Source: Opitutia bacterium (GTDB taxonomy: Bacteria > Verrucomicrobiota > Verrucomicrobiia > Opitutales > Opitutaceae). Taken from it: a stretch of DNA of 64,000 nucleotides. Position 1 is the first letter of the stretch. Every line of letters begins with the position of its first letter. The DNA lies in the NCBI GenBank assembly GCA_016217545.1, contig JACRHT010000016.1:620001-684000 (forward strand), given 5' to 3'. Made by a program: the position numbers and the translations under genes. Below are positions 1 through 7,756 of the stretch, one piece after another. Under the pieces are notes generated by a model. It saw only the letters and a list, made by a program, of their open reading frames with translations. It was not told where the DNA came from and ran no database searches.

Positions 1-141
1 GATCCGCTCGGCGCCGGCCTCCATCAGCGCGTGATTCTCTCCACCGACGGCTCGGCCACGCGCCAGCTCGTCAAAGATCCGAAGACGCCGTTGCGAAACC
101 TGATCATCGGCATCGTCGACACTCAGGACACACACGCCTGA
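1..141 (+). CDS. BMC vertex protein, EutN/CcmL family (3' end only)
   Basis: This is the last 46 codons of a gene that begins before the window; frame 1 is open from base 1 to the TGA at 139-141. The visible peptide (…GAGLHQRVILSTDGSATRQL…) ends in LIIGIVDTQD, which is the typical closing strand of EutN/CcmL pentamers that cap the vertices of bacterial microcompartments. It is followed after 59 bases by a complete member of the same family. Tandem vertex genes are usual in the planctomycete/verrucomicrobial BMC type. The family call rests on a short tail but is strengthened by the neighbouring gene. Confidence 0.75.
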   Translation, partial: DPLGAGLHQRVILSTDGSATRQLVKDPKTPLRNLIIGIVDTQDTHA

Positions 142-156
142 TACCGCTCTGCTTTT

Positions 157-191
157 CTACTCACTACTCGCTACCCGCTACTCGCTACTCC
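157..191 (+). repeat. Five tandem heptamers CTACTCR in BMC intergenic leader
   Basis: Bases 157-191 read as five head-to-tail 7-mers: CTACTCA, CTACTCG, CTACCCG, CTACTCG, CTACTCC. The array fills most of the gap between the two vertex protein genes and stops 9 bases before the next ATG. It is pyrimidine-rich and takes the place where a Shine-Dalgarno sequence would be expected. A different heptamer occupies the next intergenic gap. Confidence 0.8.
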
Positions 192-200
192 GCCAAACCC

Positions 201-521
201 ATGCGCCTCGGCACTGTCATCGGCCGCGTCACGCTCACACTCAAGGAGCCCGTCTACTCGGCCGGCAGCCTCTTGATCGTGCAGCCGTTCACCCGCGAGC
301 AATTCGCCGCCGCCGCGCGCGCGATGCCAAAGGACACCCCGAAAGCCCCGCTCGCCCCCGGCTCCTCGCTCGTGGTGTTCGATGAACTCGGCGCGAACGT
401 CGGCAGCATCATCGGCTTCACCGAAGGCGCCGAAGCCTCGCAGCCGTTCGAAGGCGACGCCCCCGTCGACGCCTACAGTGCCTGCCTCGTCGACCAAATC
501 GACTACCAGCCCCTGCGCTAA
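201..521 (+). CDS. BMC vertex protein, EutN/CcmL family
   Basis: A 106-residue protein beginning MRLGTVIGRVTLT, the characteristic start of EutN/CcmL (BMC-P) proteins. These form pentamers that close the vertices of microcompartment shells. The family fold is visible: an N-terminal strand with G-x-V-x-G-x-V, a central segment LVVFDELGANVGSIIGFTEG matching the usual A-x-D-x-x-G-A-G/N-x-G-x-x-V-x-x-x-x-G core, and a C-terminal CLVDQIDY strand. It carries an internal insertion (about residues 35-55) compared with the 85-95-residue minimal family members. It lies in tandem after another vertex gene and before the aldolase, so it belongs to a BMC operon whose shell hexamer and core enzyme genes are probably upstream of the window. 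No Shine-Dalgarno is evident. Confidence 0.88.
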   Translation: MRLGTVIGRVTLTLKEPVYSAGSLLIVQPFTREQFAAAARAMPKDTPKAPLAPGSSLVVFDELGANVGSIIGFTEGAEASQPFEGDAPVDAYSACLVDQIDYQPLR

Positions 522-530
522 TTTCCCCCT

Positions 531-558
531 CTCTCAGCTCTAGACTCTCAGCTCTCAG
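531..558 (+). repeat. Four tandem heptamers CTCTCAG in BMC intergenic leader
   Basis: Bases 531-558 read CTCTCAG, CTCTAGA, CTCTCAG, CTCTCAG, followed by a run of T and then CCACCTC directly before the aldolase ATG at 573. This is a second heptameric pyrimidine-rich array, differing in unit sequence from that at 157-191 but identical in period and position relative to a BMC gene. Confidence 0.8.
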
Positions 559-572
559 TTTTTTTCCACCTC

Positions 573-1661
573 ATGCCTCAAGTCCTCACTCTCAGCGAAG
601 TCGAAGCGCTCACCAAGTCCGGCCAGGCCATCCCGGCCGACGCCATGCTGACGCCCTCCGCCCGCGACTTCGTCAACGAACGCACCCGCTACGCCGGCCG
701 CGCCCACTCGAACGGCACCGCCAGTCACGCGGCGCCCGCTCGCAACGGCAGCGCGCCCAAAGCCCCGTCGATCCCCGACTACGAATTCAAGTGGACGCCC
801 GGCACCGATCCGAAGACGCCGGCCGAGATCGAAAAGTTCTTCAACTCGCCCGCGATCCAAGTCCTCAAGCAGCGCATGTGCGACATGGGCTCGCGCCTCT
901 GGACGCGCGACTACACCGACGGCAACGGCGGCAACATCACGATCCGCGTCGGCGACAACCTCGCGCTCTGCACGCCCACGCTCATCTGCAAGGGCTTCAT
1001 GAAGCCCGACGATATGTGCCTCGTCGACCTCGACGGCAACCAGCTCGCCGGCACGCGCGTGCGCACGAGCGAAGCGAAGACGCATTTCGGCATCATGAAG
1101 CGCCAGCCGGCCGCCAAGGCCTGCGTGCACGCGCACCCGCCGCACGCCACCGCCTTCGCCATCGCCAACGCGCAGATTCCCTCGTGCCTCATCCCCGAGG
1201 CCGAAGTGTTCCTCGGCAAGATCGGCGTCGCGAAATACCAGACGCCCGGCACCGCCGCCAACGCCGATGAAGTCGGCGAAGTCGGCCGCGACCACCAAGC
1301 CGTGCTCATGCAGAACCACGGCGTGATCGTGTGGGGTAAGGACGTCGAGGACGCTTACTGGAAGATGGAGAACATCGACTCCTATTGCCGCACCGTCTGG
1401 ATCGCCGCCGGTCTCGGCACGGGACTGCACCGCTTCAGCACCGAGCACCTGAAGGATTTGATCAACCTGCGCCAAAAACTCGGCATGCCCGACCCGCGCG
1501 CCTCGCTGAAGGAATGCGAACTGTGCGACACGACCGATTTCCGCCCCGGCGCCGTCTGCGAATCGCCCACGTCGGCGCGCGAAGCTGCCCCGAATCCCGA
1601 AGTCGAAGCGCTCGTCCAGAAGCTCACGGACGAAATCACCCGCAAACTGGCCGGCGCCTGA
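573..1661 (+). CDS. BMC-associated class II aldolase (fuculose/rhamnulose phosphate type)
   Basis: A 362-residue class II (zinc) aldolase/adducin-family protein. The aldolase core spans about residues 88-285. Visible elements are GNGGNITIR, the HAHPPHA zinc-ligand motif, an acidic residue in the PEAEVFLG segment and a third histidine in MQNHGV. The family cleaves L-fuculose- or L-rhamnulose-1-phosphate into dihydroxyacetone phosphate and lactaldehyde; in planctomycete/verrucomicrobial BMCs this is the entry reaction, with lactaldehyde kept inside the shell. The core is flanked by extensions absent from FucA. Residues 3-16 form a short amphipathic helix followed by LTPSARDFV at 26-34, and the C-terminus (about 343-360) is another amphipathic helix. 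Both ends look like encapsulation peptides. A low-complexity linker (about 45-70) joins the first to the core. Substrate choice between fuculose and rhamnulose phosphate cannot be decided from sequence. Confidence 0.87.
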   Translation: MPQVLTLSEVEALTKSGQAIPADAMLTPSARDFVNERTRYAGRAHSNGTASHAAPARNGSAPKAPSIPDYEFKWTPGTDPKTPAEIEKFFNSPAIQVLKQRMCDMGSRLWTRDYTDGNGGNITIRVGDNLALCTPTLICKGFMKPDDMCLVDLDGNQLAGTRVRTSEAKTHFGIMKRQPAAKACVHAHPPHATAFAIANAQIPSCLIPEAEVFLGKIGVAKYQTPGTAANADEVGEVGRDHQAVLMQNHGVIVWGKDVEDAYWKMENIDSYCRTVWIAAGLGTGLHRFSTEHLKDLINLRQKLGMPDPRASLKECELCDTTDFRPGAVCESPTSAREAAPNPEVEALVQKLTDEITRKLAGA

Positions 1662-1718
1662 GCCCAAGGCGCGCCCCGCGCGCAACCTTGACGGGCCGCC
1701 GCGGTCAGCAGAAGAGCG

Positions 1719-2570
1719 ATGAACTCCTCCCCCGGTGACTCTCCCCGCGCCCGCGAGCCCCTGCGCTCGCCGTGGTTCCGCCGTGCACTCTGGCTCGGCA
1801 TCCTCGCGACGTTCCTCGGCGTGGCGTGGTCGTGGCAAGCCACCCACTTTGCCCGCCGCGAACGCGCCTCCGCCACCACCCGGCAGGCGCACGCCCATGC
1901 GCTCGATCTCGCCCTTGTGGAACTCTCCGCCGCCGCGACGCAGGCGGACGCCGCGGCCGAAATCTTCCTCGCCACGTGGCGCTCCTCGTATCTCGACGAC
2001 GCACTCGCCACCGAAGACGCGCTGCGCCGTCGCCTCGCCGGCCTGCGCGCCGAGCTCGCGACGGACACAGCACTCGCGCCGTCGCTCGAGACGCTGGATT
2101 CGCTCCTGGAACAGCGCCGCACCAACATCGCGCAATTGATCGCGTGGGCCCGCGCCGGCCAGTTCAACCGGGTGCGCGAATGGAGCGAAGCACACCGCGA
2201 CGCGGTGCGCGCCGGAGCCGTGCAAGCCGCCATCGATTCGCTCATCGCCAGCCAGCGTCTTGCCCGTGAACAGGACGCGGCCGTCCTGGCCGCAGCAGCG
2301 CGGCGCAGCGATCAAGTGATGTATCTCAGCTGGATCGTGGAGGCATCGCTCTGCGCCCTCGTTGCGTGGCTCCTCTGGCGCTACGAACGCTCCCGCCAGC
2401 TCGTAATCATGTGCGCGTGGTCGCGCACGATCCAGTTCGAGGGCGAGTGGCTGACGTTCGAACAATACCTCGAGCGCCGTTTCGGCCTCCAAACCTCCCA
2501 CGGCGTGCGCCCCGAAGTCGCCGCGCAAATCGACGCGGAGGATCGCGAAAACCACACCGGCACCCCGTAG
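1719..2570 (+). CDS. Membrane CHASE3-like sensor with a short cytoplasmic HG tail
   Basis: A 283-residue protein with one membrane helix at about 24-42, a helical extracytoplasmic region of about 160 residues and a second helix at about 204-224. The extracytoplasmic part has the layout of a CHASE3 sensor: an N-terminal helix pair, then a segment resembling LETLDSLLEQRRTNI, then a final helix running into the second membrane segment. The cytoplasmic tail is only about 60 residues and contains no kinase, PAS, cyclase or HTH domain. It has the pattern C-x-W-…-G-x-W-x-x-F-x-x-Y-L-…-HG, resembling the small 'ICSYC…W…Y…SHGIC' module found at the ends of PAS/response-regulator proteins, without its cysteine pairs. 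It follows the aldolase by 57 bases with an AGAAGAG-like ribosome site. Signalling output is unknown. Confidence 0.6.
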   Translation: MNSSPGDSPRAREPLRSPWFRRALWLGILATFLGVAWSWQATHFARRERASATTRQAHAHALDLALVELSAAATQADAAAEIFLATWRSSYLDDALATEDALRRRLAGLRAELATDTALAPSLETLDSLLEQRRTNIAQLIAWARAGQFNRVREWSEAHRDAVRAGAVQAAIDSLIASQRLAREQDAAVLAAAARRSDQVMYLSWIVEASLCALVAWLLWRYERSRQLVIMCAWSRTIQFEGEWLTFEQYLERRFGLQTSHGVRPEVAAQIDAEDRENHTGTP

Positions 2571-2582
2571 TGCCCCGCGTCC

Positions 2583-4748
2583 TCAGGCGGGGTCAGCGCC
2601 GAGCAGCATCACGCCCCCCACCCACTCGGCGCTCGGCTGCCAGACCACCGTCGCTGTCTCCACCCGCGCGGGGGCCGCATCGCCCAAGGTTCGCTCGAGG
2701 CGCCACTTTCGACCGGCCGGCAGCGCAAGCTGCAACGGAACAGCCGCGCCCGCGAATACATGCCAGACGACGAGCACGCGCCGCGCATCGGGGGACACGA
2801 AAGTCGCGATCTGGCTTCCCATCGGATGCGCCAGCGACTCGCCTCCCGTTCGCCGGTAGCGCGCGATTCCGTCGCGAATCAACGGCGCCACTTCGCGGTA
2901 GAGCGCTATCGCCTCCGTCACCCTCCGCCACGCCGTATCGTCCAAGGCACTCACGTCGCCCGAGAGGAACATTCGACCGAGGAACGTGGCCGCGAGCGAA
3001 TAGCTGAGCCGCGCCGGACTGTCGCTCGCGCGCAACACCGCCCAGATCTGCTTCTGCGCGGACCAAACCAGCGGATTCAGATTCGCCGCGATCAGCGGGA
3101 TGTCCGGCGTCTCGTGCGCGTCGGAAAACGAACTCATCGCCGTCAGCGCCATCATCGACGGTTCGAGACGATGTCCACCCGATGAGCAGTTCTCGATCAC
3201 GAGATCCGGCAACTCGCGCCGCAGACGCGCGAAGAACCGCTGCACGCCGGCCAGATGCTCGCGGAGATTTTCGCCCGGCGATAGCGGTCCGTCGACGCCC
3301 GGGCCGATCGAGTCGTTGCAGTCGACCTTGAGATAACCGAAGCCGTCGTCGCGCAGCCGCGCGATCACGCGCTCAGCGAGGAATTCGTGCACCCAAGGGT
3401 CGCGAAAATCCCAGAAACGCCGCGCACCAACCTGCAACGGCGCGCCGTCGCGGTGGATTTGATGAGCCGTCTCGTTCCACGCGTTCGAGCCGGGATTGAT
3501 CGCCTCGAACTCGAACCAAAGCCCCGGCACCAGCCCTCGCGCGCGGATTGCGTCCGACGTCGCGCGCAAGCCGCCGGGAAACGCGCGGCGGTTCACGCGC
3601 CAGTCGCCGTTCTGCTGAAACTGGTCGCCCGGGCGCTCAGCCCATCCGTCGTCGATGACGAGGTAGCGCACGCCACTGCCGGCCAGCCGGTCCGCGAGCG
3701 CGACGAGCGAGTCATGCGTCGGGTGTCCCCACGACGTGCACCATTCGTTGAACACCACCGGCAGCTCCGCCTCTCCGGCGGGCAGCGGCTGTGCGCGGAA
3801 TCGCGCAGCGTCCAGCAGCCGGTCGCACGCCTCGACCACACCACCGACGGCGGCGGTCAGAATCGCCGCGGGCGCCTCGACGCGGCCGCCCGGGGCGAGC
3901 GTGTGTCGCCATTCACCGTGCAACCGATCGGGGCCGCCGCCCGAGAGCGCGACTTGATCGGCGCGCCGATAGACTTCGAGGTGCCACGTGCCGGGCGTGG
4001 CGAGTTGCGCTGCCCAAGTCACACCCGCAACGCGATCTTCGAGCGCAAGAAACGGGAACCAGCCGTTCACCGGCAGCGAGCCCGCTTGGCCGAAACGTTC
4101 GCTGCGCACGCCGTGGCCAGTCCACGAACGCTCCAAGTGCAGCGCTTCCACCGAGCGCTCCTCGTGTCGCCCTTCCGCGCTCCACGCGCTGCGGAAGCGA
4201 TGCACGTGCAACCGTCCCGGTGCATCGTCGGCGGCGAATGGCGTCAGGCCGCCGAGGGAAAAGGCGCTGAGGAAATCGAGCGTGAGCGGCCGTGGCGTTG
4301 GGTTTTCGGCCGAGACCCGCACCGTCGCGACTCCGGTGCGAGGATCAACCGTCAACTCGTGGCGGCACACGAGGTCGCAATCGGCTGCGAGCACCGTCGT
4401 GAGCACGACTTTGCCGTCCGCGTCCTCGCGACGGTGATCGCGCACGACAAAGCTCGCGGTGGTCGCGCTGTTCCGAAGCGTGCGGCCGTTCGCGAAGCCT
4501 CCGGGCAACACGTCGCCGCTGACGTGGGCGTGCACGAGCGGGTCGACTTCCCACGCACGCGTGCGATTCCACGGTGCCGGCAGTTGCGTGATCGCGGGCG
4601 AATCGAGCCACTCGCGCGGTGCGACTGCGTCGCTCGCTTTCGCGAGCGGCAGCAGCATCAGGCCCCACGCATCGGGACGATCCTCGGGCGCGACGTAGCG
4701 CACGAGCAGGTCACCGATTGAGTATTCGGCGCGAACGAGAATCGGCAT
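2583..4748 (-). CDS. GH36 alpha-galactosidase
   Basis: A 721-residue protein with the three-part layout of GH36: an N-terminal beta-sandwich (about 1-310), a TIM barrel (about 325-620) and a C-terminal beta domain. The nucleophile motif YLKVDCNDS places the catalytic Asp at 476, and SFSDAHE places the acid/base Asp at 543. WGHPTHDS, IDDGW and WFEFEAINPGS are further GH36 active-site signatures. It removes terminal alpha-galactose, for example from galactomannan side chains or raffinose-type sugars. There is no signal peptide, so it is probably cytoplasmic and acts on imported oligosaccharides. The start is the ATG at 4748; an upstream in-frame TTG lies close to the hairpin at 4768-4795. It is downstream of, and co-oriented with, a TonB receptor. 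Confidence 0.92.
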   Translation of the reverse strand: MPILVRAEYSIGDLLVRYVAPEDRPDAWGLMLLPLAKASDAVAPREWLDSPAITQLPAPWNRTRAWEVDPLVHAHVSGDVLPGGFANGRTLRNSATTASFVVRDHRREDADGKVVLTTVLAADCDLVCRHELTVDPRTGVATVRVSAENPTPRPLTLDFLSAFSLGGLTPFAADDAPGRLHVHRFRSAWSAEGRHEERSVEALHLERSWTGHGVRSERFGQAGSLPVNGWFPFLALEDRVAGVTWAAQLATPGTWHLEVYRRADQVALSGGGPDRLHGEWRHTLAPGGRVEAPAAILTAAVGGVVEACDRLLDAARFRAQPLPAGEAELPVVFNEWCTSWGHPTHDSLVALADRLAGSGVRYLVIDDGWAERPGDQFQQNGDWRVNRRAFPGGLRATSDAIRARGLVPGLWFEFEAINPGSNAWNETAHQIHRDGAPLQVGARRFWDFRDPWVHEFLAERVIARLRDDGFGYLKVDCNDSIGPGVDGPLSPGENLREHLAGVQRFFARLRRELPDLVIENCSSGGHRLEPSMMALTAMSSFSDAHETPDIPLIAANLNPLVWSAQKQIWAVLRASDSPARLSYSLAATFLGRMFLSGDVSALDDTAWRRVTEAIALYREVAPLIRDGIARYRRTGGESLAHPMGSQIATFVSPDARRVLVVWHVFAGAAVPLQLALPAGRKWRLERTLGDAAPARVETATVVWQPSAEWVGGVMLLGADPA

Positions 4749-4767
4749 GCGGGTTCTTAAATGCAAA

Positions 4768-4795
4768 GCGGCGAAAGTCGCGAGACTTTCGCCGC
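4768..4795 (-). terminator. Perfect 12-bp hairpin after TonB receptor gene
   Basis: GCGGCGAAAGTC (4768-4779) and GACTTTCGCCGC (4784-4795) are exact inverted repeats around a 4-base loop. The hairpin lies 25 bases after the TonB receptor stop and 19 bases before the GH36 ATG. On the minus strand only a weak T-rich stretch (TTTGCATTT) follows, so it may be a partial terminator or a 3'-end stabiliser inside an operon rather than a full stop. Confidence 0.7.
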
Positions 4796-4819
4796 GAGAG
4801 ATTTCTCAAAGCTCGGCGC

Positions 4820-7483
4820 TCAGAACCGCGTGGTCGCGGAGAAGGTGAACGTGCGCGGGTTCGACCAGGTGCGGCCGCCGGCGGAGTAGAGCTTGTCGGT
4901 CACGTTCTCGACGTTGAGCTGGAAATCGACGGGACGGCTGGCGACCGTCACGCGGTGGCCGATCGCGGCGTCGAACACCGTCCAGCCGGGCAGCACGGTG
5001 CCCCACGAGGAGTTGCTGGCGGCCGGCATGACGGAGGTCTGATAGCGCACGCCGAGACCGAGCCAGAGGTTCTTCAACTTGCCCTCGGTGAAGTTGTATT
5101 TCTGCCAGACGCGGACCGTGTCGTCCGGAGTATTGTCCAGCGGGCGGCCGTTGAGGATCGAGTAGTCGATCATCGACTGCGCCGTGGCGGCCGTGCCGGC
5201 GAGCGGCTTGGAGAGCGTGAGCTTGTTCGTCCAGAGGTGGCTGGCCTCGAAGCTCATCGTGTAGTTGCGATTCGGCATCCACGTGAAACCGACTTCGATG
5301 CCGGCGGAGGTGTTGCCGTCGATGGTGCGGTTCCACTGAACCTTGGCGGTCTGCGCGAGGTTCTGCGTGGCCGGATTCGGATCGACCGCGGTGCCGACGT
5401 TGCGCGGATCGTTGGCCGTGCGCTCGTTGTCGATGATGACGGTGTTGTGGCGGGTGAGTTCGAAAACGCCGACGCGGCCGATGAGGCGGCGGTCGAAGAA
5501 CTCGACCTTCAGACCGGCCTCGCGACCGAGGCCCTCGAGATCGGGCACGGGATTGGCGGCGCGCTCCTCCGGGGTGACGAGCGCGGTGAAGCCGGAAGCG
5601 GCGTTGATGAGCGATCCGGCGGGCACGGCTTCCGTGCCGACGTTCTGGCTCACATAGAGGTTGATGCCGGGGAGCGGTTCATAGACGAGGCCGACGGTGT
5701 AGGAATCCGTGGTCGTCTGGTCTGTGTGGAGGAAGCGCTGGAGGCGCACGCGATCGCGGTCGAGGTTCCAGGAATCCTGCTGGATGCGCGTGTTGCGATA
5801 GCCGCCGAAGGCCGTGATGCGGTCCTTCCAGAAGCTGCCGCTGTAGGCGGCGTAACCGGCCTCGGGGTAGGTGCGCGAGTAGCTCTGGGCGGTGACGCCG
5901 GGAGCGAGGGTATCGTCGGCCCAGGTGAGGATCGACTCGTAGTTCGGCACGGTGTGAACGCGCGGGTCAAAGTAGTTGAGGATGTTCGAACCGGTGAGGC
6001 TGGCCGGCGAACCCGTGACGTTGGGCGAGGCCGTGACGGCGGCGAGGTTCGCGAAGTTGAAGGTCGGATTGACCGAGCGAGCCTGATTGTAGGCCGCCTC
6101 GTAGCCCGCGAGGAACTTGTGCTTCGCCTTCAGGAATTCTCCCGTGAACACAGCCTCGAGCTTGCCGGTGAGCGGGATCTCCTCGCGCTTGGTGGCCGTG
6201 GTGGTGGCGGAAAGGAGCGGCGTGCTGCCGTCCGGGTAGCGGCGGAGCGCGTTGCTGAAGAAGGTCGTGTAGCTGTGCTGGTCGGCCCAGCGGCCGACGG
6301 CGCGGACTTCGAGCCAATCGGTGACCATCAAGTTGGCCTCGCCTTCGACGAGATCGTATTTCGTGGAGAAGAAGTCGTGCTCGCCGAAATGGTTGGCGTC
6401 GTAGCCGCTCGCCCAGTCGCCCGCGGTGAAGCTCTCGCCCTCGCCGAGGGAGCGCCAGCGGCCATCGAGCGTGAACTTGTCGAGGCGCCAGTTGGCGAAG
6501 GTGCGGGCGATACGCGTGCGATATTCCGCCACGGTGTAGGGAATGCCGGCCAAGGCGCCGGCGCGGCTCTTGCCGAGGTCGAGCAGCGCCTGCGAGGGAT
6601 TGTCGTAGTCGGCCTGGTAGGCCGCGGTGGACTGCATGGAATTGCTCACCATGTTGCCGCGCAGGTCGCGGTGGGCGTATTCGAGCCGTGTGGTGAGCTT
6701 GTCGAACGGACGCCATGTCACCTGCGGATTGAGGTAGAACGTGGTCGAGTTGCTGAAGTCGCGCCACGTGTTGTCGTCGCTGTATTGCGCGATCAGGCGG
6801 TAGGCGACCTTGTCCTTGTAGATCGGACCCGTGAGGTCGGCGCGGAATTGGTAGCTCTCGTTGGAATCGACGCGCACGCCGAACTTGTAGGCTGGCGTGA
6901 ACTGCGGCTTGGCGGTGACGAGATTCATGACACCACCGAGGGTCGAGCCGCCGATGAACACCGACATGGGACCGCGGGCGACTTCGACGCGGTCGACGTT
7001 TTCGGTGCCGAAGCCGAACTTCATCGGCAGGCCGTTGCGCTGGCTGATGTTGATCGGCTGGCCGCGGATGCGGGTGCGCAGCGGTTCGCCACCGGTGACG
7101 GAGCCCGCGGTCGGATCGATGCCCGCCGAATTGCGCGTGCCGCCGTCCATGCCGCCTTGGTCCGTGGTGAAGCCGGCCTGGTAGTTCGCGACGCCGTTGA
7201 AGCCGATGCCGCCCGTGTCCTCGAGGAACTGCGCGGTGACGACATTGATCGCGAGCGGGATCTTGGAAAGTTCGGTGGCGAAGCCCGTCGTGGCGACGGA
7301 TTTGTCGGCCACGTAGGCCGAGTCGCGACGGCTGCGCACCTCGAAGACGGAAAGTTGCACAACCGGGTCGCCCTCCTTCGGCGCCGTCGTGTTTGACGGC
7401 ACCGCTTGCGCAGCGAGCCAGGGAGCGCTGGCGAGAATGCCGGCGGCGGCGAGAACCCGGGAGCCAAAGCGGGAGATGTTCAT
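4820..7483 (-). CDS. TonB-dependent outer membrane receptor
   Basis: An 887-residue receptor: signal peptide (about 1-26, ending AAQA), a TonB-box-like segment VVQLSVFEVRS, a plug domain (about 50-230, with VDRVEVARGPMSVFIGGSTLGGVMN) and a 22-strand-type barrel ending in phenylalanine (FTFSATTRF). It imports a large ligand across the outer membrane using TonB energy. No SusD gene accompanies it. The start was set at the ATG at 7483 because the signal peptide begins there. It lies next to GH36 and divergent from the esterase/GH2 cluster, with candidate LacI operators in the shared promoter region. An oligosaccharide ligand is therefore more likely than a siderophore, but the barrel alone does not show this. 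Confidence 0.92.
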   Translation of the reverse strand: MNISRFGSRVLAAAGILASAPWLAAQAVPSNTTAPKEGDPVVQLSVFEVRSRRDSAYVADKSVATTGFATELSKIPLAINVVTAQFLEDTGGIGFNGVANYQAGFTTDQGGMDGGTRNSAGIDPTAGSVTGGEPLRTRIRGQPINISQRNGLPMKFGFGTENVDRVEVARGPMSVFIGGSTLGGVMNLVTAKPQFTPAYKFGVRVDSNESYQFRADLTGPIYKDKVAYRLIAQYSDDNTWRDFSNSTTFYLNPQVTWRPFDKLTTRLEYAHRDLRGNMVSNSMQSTAAYQADYDNPSQALLDLGKSRAGALAGIPYTVAEYRTRIARTFANWRLDKFTLDGRWRSLGEGESFTAGDWASGYDANHFGEHDFFSTKYDLVEGEANLMVTDWLEVRAVGRWADQHSYTTFFSNALRRYPDGSTPLLSATTTATKREEIPLTGKLEAVFTGEFLKAKHKFLAGYEAAYNQARSVNPTFNFANLAAVTASPNVTGSPASLTGSNILNYFDPRVHTVPNYESILTWADDTLAPGVTAQSYSRTYPEAGYAAYSGSFWKDRITAFGGYRNTRIQQDSWNLDRDRVRLQRFLHTDQTTTDSYTVGLVYEPLPGINLYVSQNVGTEAVPAGSLINAASGFTALVTPEERAANPVPDLEGLGREAGLKVEFFDRRLIGRVGVFELTRHNTVIIDNERTANDPRNVGTAVDPNPATQNLAQTAKVQWNRTIDGNTSAGIEVGFTWMPNRNYTMSFEASHLWTNKLTLSKPLAGTAATAQSMIDYSILNGRPLDNTPDDTVRVWQKYNFTEGKLKNLWLGLGVRYQTSVMPAASNSSWGTVLPGWTVFDAAIGHRVTVASRPVDFQLNVENVTDKLYSAGGRTWSNPRTFTFSATTRF

Positions 7484-7664
7484 TGTCGGGGGATGAGGTG
7501 GATGGAGGTTAGGTGACTTCCGCAAGCGCGCAGCGCCCCGCGACGACAATCCGGTCGGCAAGAGCCGACGACGGACGAAGAACGGACGGGGCAAAACAGC
7601 ACACGGGGTTTACGGGGTTGCCTGCGTATGGCTCCGGTCCGCGCGCGCGAAAACCGCTGCGTTA

Positions 7665-7678
7665 CTGAAATCGCTCAG
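7665..7678. promoter_or_regulatory. Candidate LacI-A operator, copy 1 (divergent promoter region)
   Basis: CTGAAATCGCTCAG, the reverse complement of CTGAGCGATTTCAG at 9241-9254. It lies between the divergent TonB receptor (start 7483) and esterase (start 7757) genes. It is one of five related palindromes in locus A with half-sites CTGA…TCAG, spaced as in LacI/GalR-family operators (TGAA-N4-TTCA). Confidence 0.65.
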
Positions 7679-7697
7679 CCGCCAGCGCGCTCGCGTC

Positions 7698-7711
7698 CTG
7701 AGCGATTTCGG
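7698..7711. promoter_or_regulatory. Candidate LacI-A operator, copy 2
   Basis: CTGAGCGATTTCGG, one base different from the palindrome at 9241. Its centre is 33 bp (about three helical turns) from copy 1, which would let two repressor dimers sit on the same face of the DNA. Copies 1 and 2 are in opposite orientation and could also pair as a 14-bp hairpin in RNA. Confidence 0.6.
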
Positions 7712-7756
7712 CGTCGCCTCGCTGGTGCGCCGGGCGCTTGCTCGGACGCTGCCCCC

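Noticed and set aside
555-2555. Long minus-strand open frame opposite the aldolase and CHASE3 genes
   Set aside because: It is rich in Arg, Gly and Ala without any recognisable motif and mirrors two well-supported plus-strand genes. In GC-rich DNA such antisense frames stay open by codon bias.
4619-7396. Long plus-strand open frame of more than 900 codons opposite the TonB receptor
   Set aside because: It is compositionally a mirror of the receptor gene, with no domain signature, while the minus-strand product has signal peptide, plug and barrel.
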